Position numbers and translations under genes: made by a program
The notes under the pieces: generated by a model
Told to the model about the DNA's origin: nothing
Seen by the model: the letters and a program-made list of their open reading frames with translations, nothing else
Database searches by the model: none
NCBI GenBank assembly: GCA_937927195.1
Contig: CALBCY010000170.1
Span: 1-64,000 of the forward strand
Direction: 5' to 3'
Length of the DNA: 64,000 bases
Origin: an uncultured Chitinophagales bacterium
GTDB taxonomy: Bacteria; Bacteroidota; Bacteroidia; Chitinophagales; UBA2359
Shown: piece by piece, positions 37,154-46,048 of the stretch
Layout: each line of letters starts with the position of its first letter
Position numbering within the stretch: the stretch's first letter is position 1

Positions 37154-39103
37154 ATGAAAAGCAGAACACCGGCCAAGCTTATTCTTGTTTCCCTATTTTT
37201 ATTGTTGAAATTTAATAGCTACGCGCAATTTAGCCTTGATACCATTGAAATAAGTACGGGGCAAATTCCAGTTAAATCATCCAATACAGGACGAAACATT
37301 ACCGTCTTAAAAGCAGCTCAAATAGATAAAATGATTTTCAGTTCAATGGATGACTTGTTACAGCGTCTTCCTGGAATTGAAGTGCAAATGAGAAATGCCT
37401 TTGGGGCGCAAGGCGATATATCGATGCGTGGGAGTACCTTTTCACAAGTCTTGATTTTAATAAATGGCATGAAGTTAAACGATCCTTTAACAGGCCACTT
37501 TAATGCTTATATACCAGTTAGTTCCGGTGAAATTGAACGGATTGAAGTCCTTCGAGGGGCGGCTTCTTCCATATATGGGGCGGATGCAGTTGGAGGGGTT
37601 ATCAACATCATTACCAAAGGCTTTGGCCAAAGTGAAAAAAAGAAGGTCAAGGTCGGCGGAGAACTGGGTTTCGGAAGCAATAAATTGATCAATGCCCAAA
37701 ACCACTTTCAGCTACAAGAAAATAAATTGTTTGTTTCAGGAGGTTTCAGCATCATTAAAAGTGATGGAGAGTTTGTGGAGGCCAAGGAAATAGGAGAGAC
37801 TGTTCTTGATCCATTTTACAATTATTTTGACAACAGAAATTATGCCTTGGCGATCGGTTATAAATTGAGTCAATCATGGAGTTTGAAAGCAAGAGCTTCG
37901 TTTGATGACAGGGATTTCAGTGCCAGGTATTTTTATACCAATAGCACCTTCGATAAGTCGCTTGAAAAGGTAAAGAATTGGTTCAATCAAATTCAAGTCA
38001 AGCACATTGGAAGCAAAAGTTCTACCAATATCAATTTGGCTTATAGAAGAGGAACCGATGAATTTGTTTTCAGTCCAGATTTTTCTTCAACTAATTTTCA
38101 TACCAGTCAATTTTGGAATTTCAATGCCAATCATATGATGGTGTTTAATCCTAAAATGTCCGTAAATATTGGATTGCAAATGGACCATAGATCCATAGAA
38201 AGTACAGACCGTGGCAACCACAGCGATTGGCATTCTGGTTTGGTAGGGGTGATTGTTTACAAACCGCTAGACAGATTAAATTTGGTAGGATCTGGTAGAG
38301 TGGATTATGATGAGAATTATGGTGTTGAATTTACACCTCAATTGAACCTTTCCTATGCGATGGAAAAACTGAGTTTTAGAGCCTCAGCTGGAAAGAGTAT
38401 TCGAGCGGCTGATTATACGGAAAGATTTGTCTCCTACAATCTTGAGAACTTGACACCAGGCAGGAGCTTGGGGAATCCTAATCTAGAAGCTGAGAGATCA
38501 TGGTCCGAAGAAATTGGTTTGGACTATAAAATCTCTAAAAACTGGACAATGAAATCTACTGTTTTTTCAAGGCAGTCTGATAATTTGATTGACTATGTAC
38601 AAACCAATCAAAGTGAGATCGAAAGAAGCGAAAATCTGCAGGAGGGTGCAGACTACTTTTATGCGAAGAACATTAGTGATGTTGTAACCAATGGTTTTGA
38701 AATTGAATCTTGGTTTAAAGCGCAGTTATCAGAGCAAATGAATATTAATTTCAATTTAGCTTATACTTTCCTGAAAACGGGGAATGATGAAGACGAAGTT
38801 TCTGTATACATTTCCAGTCACGCCAGACATTTGTTCTCTAGCAATATAAATTTTGAATGGGCTAAATTCGGTCTTTCTGTAAGTGGTCTTCTGAAAGAGC
38901 GTGAAGCAAGATTTGCAGACGCGTTGGGGGAGGGGATAGATGGATTGTCCAACACTTGGGATTTGAAATTGAATTATCAGGCCTTTGACAATTTGCAGTT
39001 TCTTTTTAAGTGTTACAATGTTTTTGATGCGGACAATCAGGACATTCTAGGTGCTAAACTTCCTGGGAGATGGTTGAATGGAGCGGTGAAATTTGATTTT
39101 TAA
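37154..39103 (+). CDS. TonB-dependent receptor, BtuB/siderophore-receptor-like
   Basis: 649 residues with a signal peptide (about 1-24, ending NSYAQ). There is no carboxypeptidase-like domain. The plug begins soon after the signal (LDTIEISTGQIPV), with MDDLLQRLPGIEVQMRNA, MRGSTFSQVLILINGMKLN and IEVLRGAASSIYGADAVGGV as standard plug motifs. The 22-strand barrel ends in Phe (GAVKFDF). The size and early plug fit vitamin B12 or metal-chelate receptors rather than Sus-type ones. The substrate cannot be told, and no ABC transporter is adjacent. A terminator follows at 39134-39170. Confidence 0.88.
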   Translation: MKSRTPAKLILVSLFLLLKFNSYAQFSLDTIEISTGQIPVKSSNTGRNITVLKAAQIDKMIFSSMDDLLQRLPGIEVQMRNAFGAQGDISMRGSTFSQVLILINGMKLNDPLTGHFNAYIPVSSGEIERIEVLRGAASSIYGADAVGGVINIITKGFGQSEKKKVKVGGELGFGSNKLINAQNHFQLQENKLFVSGGFSIIKSDGEFVEAKEIGETVLDPFYNYFDNRNYALAIGYKLSQSWSLKARASFDDRDFSARYFYTNSTFDKSLEKVKNWFNQIQVKHIGSKSSTNINLAYRRGTDEFVFSPDFSSTNFHTSQFWNFNANHMMVFNPKMSVNIGLQMDHRSIESTDRGNHSDWHSGLVGVIVYKPLDRLNLVGSGRVDYDENYGVEFTPQLNLSYAMEKLSFRASAGKSIRAADYTERFVSYNLENLTPGRSLGNPNLEAERSWSEEIGLDYKISKNWTMKSTVFSRQSDNLIDYVQTNQSEIERSENLQEGADYFYAKNISDVVTNGFEIESWFKAQLSEQMNINFNLAYTFLKTGNDEDEVSVYISSHARHLFSSNINFEWAKFGLSVSGLLKEREARFADALGEGIDGLSNTWDLKLNYQAFDNLQFLFKCYNVFDADNQDILGAKLPGRWLNGAVKFDF

Positions 39104-39133
39104 TATTTATTAATATTAAGCCTTTTGTGATAA

Positions 39134-39170
39134 AAAAATGTAGCTTGAAATTTTCAAGCTGCATTTTTTT
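39134..39170 (+). terminator. Intrinsic terminator after the TonB receptor gene
   Basis: A 13-bp stem (ATGTAGCTTGAAA paired with TTTCAAGCTGCAT, one G-T pair) with a one-base loop is followed by seven T. It begins about 30 bases after the stop. Confidence 0.85.
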
Positions 39171-39179
39171 ATTTTATTT

Positions 39180-39221
39180 GGCTAACGGCTAACGGCTAAC
39201 GGCTAACGGCTAACGGCTAAC
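39180..39221 (+). repeat. Six perfect GGCTAAC heptamers
   Basis: GGCTAAC is repeated six times without error between the terminator and the 3' end of the convergent peptidase gene (stop at 39227). The word also appears in the repeats at 35266 and is likely to vary in copy number by slippage. Confidence 0.85.
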
Positions 39222-39226
39222 ACGGA

Positions 39227-40198
39227 CTATCTCCCTCCTTTCTTAATCGGCTTAACCGAGTTCTTCTTTTTCTTCGTGTCAGGGTTAGTATTGGTATCCG
39301 TTTTCGTCGGCTTAACTCCTCCTGTTTTTGGAGGCTTTACTCCGCCAGTTTTAGGGCTAGTTCCAGAATTACCTTTTGAAGCGGAACCTCTGGATGCATT
39401 GCCATTGTAATACACCATTGCAGTAGGCATATTTTCTTGCAAATCTGAAATTCTGGTATCGTGGCTAGGGTGTGTGCTAATAAATTCTGGTGGTTGTCCT
39501 CCTCCGCTGTTGCTAGCCATTCTTTGCCAGAAATCTACCGCTTCATTGGGATCATAACCGGCCATGGCCATAAACATCAATCCCATTTTGTCTGCTTCAG
39601 ATTCGTGCTTTCTTGAAAATTTTAAAATTCCCAAATTTCCAACCACTCCATAAGCCTGATTGAAAATATCTTGGGTTTGTTGAGCTTTTGTGCCCAATGC
39701 AGTCGAGAGACCAATTCCTCCCAATTGAAGGGCTAAGCCTTGGCTGGTTCTTTCGTTTCCATGCCTAGCAATTGCGTGGGCAATTTCATGCCCCATAACA
39801 ACGGCTGTTCCAGCTTCGGTGGCAGTTATAGGCATTATTCCAGTGTAAAATGCAACTTTACCACCAGGCATGCACCAGGCATTGGCGGTGGTGTCATTTT
39901 TTATTAGATTGAACTCCCATTTAAAGTCTTTTATCCTTTTTGCTTGTTTGCCGTTGTTTCTCAAATAGCTTTCTACAGCTGCAGATATTCTTGAGCCGGT
40001 GTTTTTTACCATTTCATACTGCGCTCCAGAATTGATGACATTGCTTGTCCCTAAAACTTCATTGTAAGCGTCAAGACTCATCGCCATCATTTGGCTTTCA
40101 GGTAATAAATTGACTTGTTTCCTATTGGTAATTGGTACCTTAGAACAAGATGCCATTAGTATCCCTATTGTAATTATTGATGCAATTAATCCTCTCAT
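39227..40198 (-). CDS. M48-family metallopeptidase lipoprotein
   Basis: 323 residues. A lipoprotein signal (GILMASC, Cys near residue 18) is followed by an M48 peptidase domain: HEIAH at residues 137-141 with the downstream ESEAD supplying the third zinc ligand, and NAWCMPGGKVAFYTGI before it, as in Oma1/BepA-like envelope proteases. The C-terminal 50 residues are a low-complexity Lys/Pro/Gly tail with two KTGGVKP units. It probably degrades misfolded envelope or outer-membrane proteins. The next gene lies about 400 bases away on the other strand. Confidence 0.9.
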   Translation of the reverse strand: MRGLIASIITIGILMASCSKVPITNRKQVNLLPESQMMAMSLDAYNEVLGTSNVINSGAQYEMVKNTGSRISAAVESYLRNNGKQAKRIKDFKWEFNLIKNDTTANAWCMPGGKVAFYTGIMPITATEAGTAVVMGHEIAHAIARHGNERTSQGLALQLGGIGLSTALGTKAQQTQDIFNQAYGVVGNLGILKFSRKHESEADKMGLMFMAMAGYDPNEAVDFWQRMASNSGGGQPPEFISTHPSHDTRISDLQENMPTAMVYYNGNASRGSASKGNSGTSPKTGGVKPPKTGGVKPTKTDTNTNPDTKKKKNSVKPIKKGGR

Positions 40199-40599
40199 AG
40201 TCAGTAGTTTGATTTGTTGTTTTAAATGTTATTTTTCTTTAATGGTTTAATGTACTTAAGCCTTTTTAACCCATTTGTTGACTGATATTTTCATCCGAAG
40301 GAACAACAAATAGCTAATTTTTTTCAAATATTTCTTTTCTGTTATGGAATGATAGTTGTAATACCATGAAGTATATGGAAATATTATTTTTTTTTCATAT
40401 TAAAATTAATGATACAATATTTTTCATTTCATGTTAAAAATCACTACTTTGTATAACTGACAGCCAGGTTTGTGGAGTATTCCCCCGTATTCTCGATATT
40501 GATTTTGTGAAATTTATTTCATGAAATTAATACAAATTTAGAGTTTATGATACACTCAACAAAGTGAGATTTGGATAAACATATCTAATACTGCTTTAA
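40199..40599. other. Gap before the coiled-coil protein gene
   Basis: About 400 bases, very AT-rich in 40320-40440. I see no reading frame, hairpin terminator or repeat that stands out. The in-frame stop at 40597-40599 sits directly before the next gene's assumed TTG start. Confidence 0.4.
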
Positions 40600-41319
40600 T
40601 TGATCGAAGATAAACTATATCGACAAGAATCAGATATTCAGCGCATCTCTGCACTTTTGTGTCTAGCAAGGGATTTAAGTGAATATGACCCTGTCAAAAC
40701 CCGCCGAATTTGTATGACTGCCATCCAACTGGCCAAAAGTTGCGATCGCGATTTCGAATTAGCCGAATCCTTGTTTTTAATTGGAAAGACCTATGAATCA
40801 GATAATCCAACTAAGGCTTTAGATTGCTATAAATCAGTTCATCTGATTTGTGGAAGAATGTTGAAATCCAAAATTATTGGTTTGGATTGGGATGATATTT
40901 TGGCTGCTTATGTAAAAATGGAGAGGAAGATCAAGCGTCTAAAAAAAGTCCTCAAAAAAGAGAAAAAGGCCAATGAAGCACGAATCAAATCTAAACTCAT
41001 TGAAACCAATAAAAAGGCTCAGGCCAAACTTTTAAACAATGAAGCCTCCGCTTTTGATAGCATCATTTTTCAAATCAATGAAATCTCAGGTGGTCTCGAA
41101 AAACTGTCCAAAGACAATACACAAACCAAAATGGAAGTACTAGGAAAAGGCCAATCTTTTCAGTCCTCCATTCGCAAGATCGAAAATTGCATAAAAATTG
41201 TCAAAGCAAGACACAAAGATTCTCTTAAAAAAGAGGTCAAAGGTTACCTCGATAGTATCCTCGTAGAAGTCGATCAACTCAAAAAAAATCTAGATAATTT
41301 GTTGACAGATTTGATCTAG
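40600..41319 (+). CDS. TPR-like / coiled-coil protein, unknown
   Basis: 239 residues, soluble. The first 100 residues look like two or three tetratricopeptide-type helix pairs (AIQLAKSCDRDFELAESLFL, then TYESDNPTKALDCY). The rest is a Lys/Glu-rich coiled coil (about 105-235). There is no enzyme domain. The start is uncertain: TTG at 40600 directly follows a TAA, and the first ATG is only at codon 38 or so. It could be the N-terminal part of a truncated TPR-containing sensor, or a complete adaptor protein. Function unknown. Confidence 0.5.
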   Translation: MIEDKLYRQESDIQRISALLCLARDLSEYDPVKTRRICMTAIQLAKSCDRDFELAESLFLIGKTYESDNPTKALDCYKSVHLICGRMLKSKIIGLDWDDILAAYVKMERKIKRLKKVLKKEKKANEARIKSKLIETNKKAQAKLLNNEASAFDSIIFQINEISGGLEKLSKDNTQTKMEVLGKGQSFQSSIRKIENCIKIVKARHKDSLKKEVKGYLDSILVEVDQLKKNLDNLLTDLI

Positions 41320-41435
41320 TATGAGTCATTGTCGATAGCCATAAATACTGGTGCACAATGAATTTGGTGAAGGCGAGGGTGGTGAAATGATCTAGGATAA
41401 AATGAGAACTGCTTGTCTGCCTCCAAATAAAAAAA

Positions 41436-41548
41436 CTATGTGAACTATGTGAACTATGTGGTTTAAAATCACAAACCAAGCACAAACCACGCTCACAAAC
41501 CAAGCACAAACCACACGCTCACAAACCACACGCTCACAAACCACAGCG
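41436..41548 (+). repeat. CTATGTGAA and CACAAACCA simple repeats
   Basis: CTATGTGAA occurs twice, then as CTATGTGGT, from 41436 to 41462. It is followed at 41470-41548 by at least six CACAAACCA words with linkers AGCACAAACCA and CACGCT. It fills most of the space between the coiled-coil protein gene and the convergent inositol-phosphatase gene. No coding potential. Confidence 0.7.
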
Positions 41549-41562
41549 CCCCCCATAAGATT

Positions 41563-42369
41563 TCACGAATAAAAACTGCCCTTTACGACCTCTAAAACAG
41601 CTTGATGGATGGCAGGGTTGCCTGCGATAACCTGTCCTGAAAAAACGTGGTTGTCGCCACCTTCATAATCTGTCGCTATACCACCAGCTTCCTGAACAAT
41701 AAAAGCACCTGCAGAAATATCATAGGGTTGTAGACTGTATTCATAATAGGCTTCGTATCGCCCACAAGCAACATAAACAAGATCAATTGCTGCGGCTCCG
41801 TGTCTGCGAAGTCCTCTGGTATTTAGCATGAAATATTCAAGCGTTTCCAAATAAGGCTTTAATCCCGAAAAGTCATAGTAGGGGAAACCAGTTGCCAACA
41901 AACTTTCCTTCAGATCATTGGTATCAGAAACCTTAATAGACTTTCCATCCAACCAGGCGCCACCATCTTTCCAAGCATAGAAACATTCGTTCAGATTAAC
42001 TTCATGAACAACGCCCATGATTGGCGAACCTTTGTAATTCAGGCCAACACTAACTGCGTATGGTGGAATGCTGTGGAGAAAATTAGTCGTTCCGTCCAAG
42101 GGATCAACCAACCATTCATAATCAGATGAACTGCGCTCAACCGTTCCTTCTTCGACCAAAAAGCTACTGTCGGGTAGGAGCTTGGAAAGTCCTGCCACCA
42201 AAATTTCTTCAGCGCCTTTGTCAACAAAGCTGACCAAACTGTTTAAGCTCTTAAATTCTATTTTTTCTTTGCCAACTTTATTGCTGTGGCCTTTGATGAA
42301 ATCTGCTGCTTCTTTTACTACTTTTTGGGTCTGAAAGCAAAGCTCTTCTAAGTTGATAGGTGGATTCAT
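41563..42369 (-). CDS. Inositol monophosphatase-family protein
   Basis: 268 residues. The metal- and phosphate-binding motifs of the FIG superfamily are present: VEEGT, WLVDPLDGTTNF, and PYDISAGAFIVQEAGG near the C-terminus. In this superfamily it would hydrolyse a phosphate monoester such as inositol-1-phosphate, or act on adenosine bisphosphate (CysQ-like); the sequence alone does not separate these. Length fits SuhB-type enzymes. It stands alone between a repeat region and the RNA helicase gene, which is on the same strand with a 105-base gap. Confidence 0.88.
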   Translation of the reverse strand: MNPPINLEELCFQTQKVVKEAADFIKGHSNKVGKEKIEFKSLNSLVSFVDKGAEEILVAGLSKLLPDSSFLVEEGTVERSSSDYEWLVDPLDGTTNFLHSIPPYAVSVGLNYKGSPIMGVVHEVNLNECFYAWKDGGAWLDGKSIKVSDTNDLKESLLATGFPYYDFSGLKPYLETLEYFMLNTRGLRRHGAAAIDLVYVACGRYEAYYEYSLQPYDISAGAFIVQEAGGIATDYEGGDNHVFSGQVIAGNPAIHQAVLEVVKGSFYS

Positions 42370-42474
42370 TGTACGGTATTCGGTATTCGTGATTCGATTT
42401 GCTATTGGGATTTCAAACTAATTAGCAATGAGTTTTAACGCATCAATTCAAAAAAGAAAGTCTATATAGAATAC

Positions 42475-44037
42475 CTAGATTTTAGTGTTCTTCGAATTGT
42501 TCGAATTGTTCGAGTTTGAATTGTTTCTGTTAGCGTTATTTCTATTGCGATTCGAATTAGACGTTTTGTTTTGGTTCCCACCAGAACCGCCTGAATTATT
42601 GTCATTCTTCGGTCCAGAAGTCCGGTTATTGGATGATTGACCACCTCCGTTGCCACTTCCATCAGACTTTTTCTTACCAGACCAAGATTTCTTCTTGCCC
42701 CATTTTTTGTTTCCTCCAGAGCGATTGTTTCCTCCGCCACCTGAGTGACCTCTTCCACCACCACCTCTAGAAGGTTTTCCATCTTTGTATTCAGGACCCT
42801 CACCAAGTTCCTTTGGTAAAGCAGGCTTCTCAACCGTCCTTTTCATCAACTTTTCGATATTCTTGAATTTGTAAGCATCTCTATCTGTAATGAAAGTAAC
42901 GGCTTCTCCTTCTGATTTGGCTCTTGCTGTACGGCCAATTCTGTGGATGTAATCTTCTGCATCGTGTGGTACATCATAATTGATAACCATGCCAATGTTA
43001 TTGATATCAATTCCACGGGACATCACATCGGTTGCAACCAAAATTCTGATTCTGTTTGCACGGAATTTTTGAATGGCAATTTCACGATCTTCTTGTGCCA
43101 ATTCGGAATGCATTTCAGCAACAGAGAATTTTTCTTTTTTCAACTGTCTCGCGATCAGTTTCGTGCTCTTTTTTGAAGAGCAGAAAATAACGATGTTTAT
43201 GTCTTTTTTGTCTTTGAGAATGGTTCTAAGAAGTGGCAGTTTTTGAGGCTCATAAGCCATGTAAGCCGTTTGGGTGATTCCTTCTGCAGGTTGAGAAAGC
43301 GCGATTGTTATTTCACCCGGATCCGTTAATATCTCCTTGGCCAGCGTCCTGATTTTAGGTGGCATGGTTGCAGAAAACATCAGTGTTTGTTTACGATTGG
43401 GAAGTCTTTTTATTATTTTAACAAGATCTTCAGAAAAGCCCATGTCGAGCATTCGGTCAGCCTCGTCAAGTACCAAATGTTCAACCGCATCAAGATTGGC
43501 ATATTTGAAATCTAAATGGGCAAGCAGTCTTCCAGGAGTTCCAATAATTAATTGTGTTCCTTGCTTCAAGGCTCTTTGTTGATTCCCCCAAGCCCCAGGA
43601 TTCTTTCCTCCGTAAATGGCGATGGAAGTAACATTCATTGTATAAGCAAATCCTTCCATTTGCCTGTCAATTTGTTGGGCCAATTCTCTGGTTGGAACAA
43701 CAATTAAGGTATTGGAATTTTGAATGTTTTCTTTTTGAATTTTGTTGATAATTGGCAGTAAAAAGGCTGCGGTTTTACCAGTTCCTGTTTGAGCACAAGC
43801 GATTAAATCTCTGCCTTCTTGAATGAGTGGAATGGCTTGTTGTTGAATTGGGGTGGGATTGATAAAGCGCATCATTTGCAAGCTGTCGAGCAATTCTTCC
43901 TCAAAGCCAAAGTCTGCAAAGACCATTTCAGGTTTCTCAGTGCTTTCGGTATTTTCTTTTTTCGATCCTTCTTCAGGTTGAGCGGCTTTCTCTAAAGCTT
44001 CTCTTTCTATTCTTTCTAACTTAGTTTCTTCGCTCAT
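42475..44037 (-). CDS. DEAD-box RNA helicase, RhlE-like
   Basis: 520 residues. All core motifs are visible: Q motif (TPIQQQAIP), motif I (AQTGTGKTAA), Ia (PTRELA), Ib (TPGRL), II (DEAD), III (SAT), and motif VI (HRIGRTAR). A low-complexity tail (about 400-520) rich in Gly, Ser, Asn and Lys follows, as in RhlE/CshA-like proteins that act in ribosome assembly and RNA decay at low temperature. The vWA-membrane gene lies 46 bases upstream on the same strand, so the two may share a transcript. Confidence 0.92.
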   Translation of the reverse strand: MSEETKLERIEREALEKAAQPEEGSKKENTESTEKPEMVFADFGFEEELLDSLQMMRFINPTPIQQQAIPLIQEGRDLIACAQTGTGKTAAFLLPIINKIQKENIQNSNTLIVVPTRELAQQIDRQMEGFAYTMNVTSIAIYGGKNPGAWGNQQRALKQGTQLIIGTPGRLLAHLDFKYANLDAVEHLVLDEADRMLDMGFSEDLVKIIKRLPNRKQTLMFSATMPPKIRTLAKEILTDPGEITIALSQPAEGITQTAYMAYEPQKLPLLRTILKDKKDINIVIFCSSKKSTKLIARQLKKEKFSVAEMHSELAQEDREIAIQKFRANRIRILVATDVMSRGIDINNIGMVINYDVPHDAEDYIHRIGRTARAKSEGEAVTFITDRDAYKFKNIEKLMKRTVEKPALPKELGEGPEYKDGKPSRGGGGRGHSGGGGNNRSGGNKKWGKKKSWSGKKKSDGSGNGGGQSSNNRTSGPKNDNNSGGSGGNQNKTSNSNRNRNNANRNNSNSNNSNNSKNTKI

Positions 44038-44083
44038 AATCTTGTATCATCTTTTTTCGTGAAATTCTATATTGATCTTCATT

Positions 44084-45520
44084 TTAAAATCCAATGTAGA
44101 ATCCGCCATTTTGTTTGGCCATATTTTTCATAAATGTCACTTTGGGATCTTTACTTCCCTGGTTTCTGTAGCCTTCACCAACCCCGATTGTGTTGATGAC
44201 TTTCTTACCAGTGTTTAATTTTTTTATATAACTCAATACATCTTTTGGTGGATCGTCGGGACAATCCGTGCTACCAGCAACTGATTTTGTTGGCAATCCG
44301 TCAGAAAGAAAGGTAATGGTACCTGCATCTTTATAGGCGGGGCTGGTCAAAACATGTTCTAAAACAGCCCTGGTTGGGGTGCAATTTCGTGCAAATATAG
44401 GAGATAAATGACGGTAAATGGCATATTTCTGTTTATCTGTTACTGGAGCGAGTCTGTTATACAAGGCATCCCAGTCCTCTTTTGGGCTTTTTGGGAAGAT
44501 AACTATGTCTATTTTATAGCTTTCATCCATCGATGCAACCAACATTTTAAGGCCAGCTTTTACCTGATCCAGCTTTTCTGGTTCTGGCTCATCGTCCATA
44601 CTACCCGAGACATCCACTACAAAAACCATGCTTTTACCAGAGAATTTCAATCCAGTTTTAGATTCCTTGGTTCCTCCAGTATCTTTTTCATCTTTCTTGG
44701 CCAACTCATTTTGCGCATTTTCGAGTTGCTTTTGTAAAACTGCATTGGATTTTTTCAGTTTAGCATTCTGACTTTCCAATGTTTCTATCTTTTTAACCAT
44801 TTTCTCAACCGCAGTCTCTACATATTCGCGATCATCACTGGTTTTGGATAATTCTTTAGACAATTCTTTATTTTGCGAGACCAATTCTTCAATTTTAGCA
44901 CGCATTTCAGCCAAAGCATCTGTCAATGCCTTCTTGTCTTCCAAACATTTCATTAAATCCGCCTTTTGATTGACAAGTTGAGTGTTCAATTTACTGGTAG
45001 CAGAAGAGGCATCTGTTTGTGCCAATTGCAGTGCTTCCAGCATTTTTTGGGATTCAGATTGGTTCTTTTTGAGGTTTTCCAGCTCCGATTTAAGTTTTTT
45101 GTTTTCCACAGCCAATTTATTGCCATCTTTCATTTGACTTTTCAGGGTTTTCACCTGTTCTGTCAATTTAACGCTTCTTTCCTCCGCAGTTGTTTTGGCT
45201 TCATCGAGCTTGGCCATTTGCGTTTGCAATTGTTTAACCTGGTTCTTTAAATCCCCCAAGTTGCTTTCCAAACTGTTCAAATCTCCTTTCAAGCTGCTCA
45301 ATTGCTCTTTTGGGACCGATCCCTCTAACTTAGAAAGTTTGTTTTGAATTTCGGTAACGTCCATTGAGAGTTCCTTGAAAGTCTCTAGTTCCTGCAACTG
45401 TTGCCTTATTTTACTGTCTAGTTTTGGAACAATCACAAAAAGGATAAGAACCGCTCCTAAAGCTCCTGAAAGTAAGTCCAGAAAAGAAACATTAAATACG
45501 TTGATTTCTTTTTTTGCCAT
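44084..45520 (-). CDS. MotB/ExbD-like membrane helix, coiled coil and vWA domain protein
   Basis: 478 residues. One membrane helix at residues 7-30 (NVSFLDLLSGALGAVLILF) carries an Asp at the place where MotB, ExbD and TolR have their proton-carrying Asp. A long coiled coil follows (about 32-285). The C-terminal vWA domain (about 295-478) has a complete metal site: DVSGSM, Thr in CTPTRAV, and SDG. The N-terminus faces the cytoplasm if the topology is like MotB. This is not a standard MotB (no OmpA-type peptidoglycan domain). No MotA/ExbB partner is in the window. The function is unknown and unusual; see findings. Confidence 0.75.
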   Translation of the reverse strand: MAKKEINVFNVSFLDLLSGALGAVLILFVIVPKLDSKIRQQLQELETFKELSMDVTEIQNKLSKLEGSVPKEQLSSLKGDLNSLESNLGDLKNQVKQLQTQMAKLDEAKTTAEERSVKLTEQVKTLKSQMKDGNKLAVENKKLKSELENLKKNQSESQKMLEALQLAQTDASSATSKLNTQLVNQKADLMKCLEDKKALTDALAEMRAKIEELVSQNKELSKELSKTSDDREYVETAVEKMVKKIETLESQNAKLKKSNAVLQKQLENAQNELAKKDEKDTGGTKESKTGLKFSGKSMVFVVDVSGSMDDEPEPEKLDQVKAGLKMLVASMDESYKIDIVIFPKSPKEDWDALYNRLAPVTDKQKYAIYRHLSPIFARNCTPTRAVLEHVLTSPAYKDAGTITFLSDGLPTKSVAGSTDCPDDPPKDVLSYIKKLNTGKKVINTIGVGEGYRNQGSKDPKVTFMKNMAKQNGGFYIGF

Positions 45521-46048
45521 GTAGCCTCGCTGTCTAAATTTTTATTGGGACTATTTTTCGTGAAATGTAGTCCTTTTAATAGGGTAAAGATAAGGATTTA
45601 ATCTATGGATTTTTGTTGTTGTCTAAGAAAGTAGTTTTATGGTAAAATGGTATATTTTTCTAGCTTTCTTTTATCTTAAACTTGAAATTATGCCCAATCA
45701 TTGTTCATCATTAATACTTCTCATCGTATTTACTTAGGATTTACTTAATATTTACTCATTATTTTGAAATCATCGTGTCCGATTTTCTGCTTTTCTACAA
45801 CACTTCATTTCCTGCGGCGCCTCCTTGCTGACTTGATCGGGCTGCGCTTTCATTCCTGATCCCGCACAAGCATCACTGTATTAAAAAATGCTTGATTTGT
45901 GCGCTGTTTTAGTTGTATTTTATAATTTTGAGAAATTACTGAGCTATCCAAAAAAATGACTATTTTCGAAGCAAATAAGTAATGCTTTAAATGTTAACAA
46001 TCCAAAAACTAAAGTCCAAAATCTAGCATCAAAAAATTCTAGAGTGAA
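45521..46048. other. Divergent promoter region with a GC-rich patch
   Basis: This 528-base gap separates the divergent vWA and PP2C genes. A GC-rich patch at 45807-45875 (TGCGGCGCCTCCTTGCTGAC; ATCGGGCTGCGC) stands out from its AT-rich surroundings. TATTTTCG at 45961-45968 is a one-mismatch Bacteroidota -7 box for the PP2C gene. I see no small gene. Confidence 0.4.

Noticed and set aside
42462-42833. Separate gene inside the helicase tail
   Set aside because: It is an out-of-frame shadow of the low-complexity Gly/Ser/Asn tail of the helicase.
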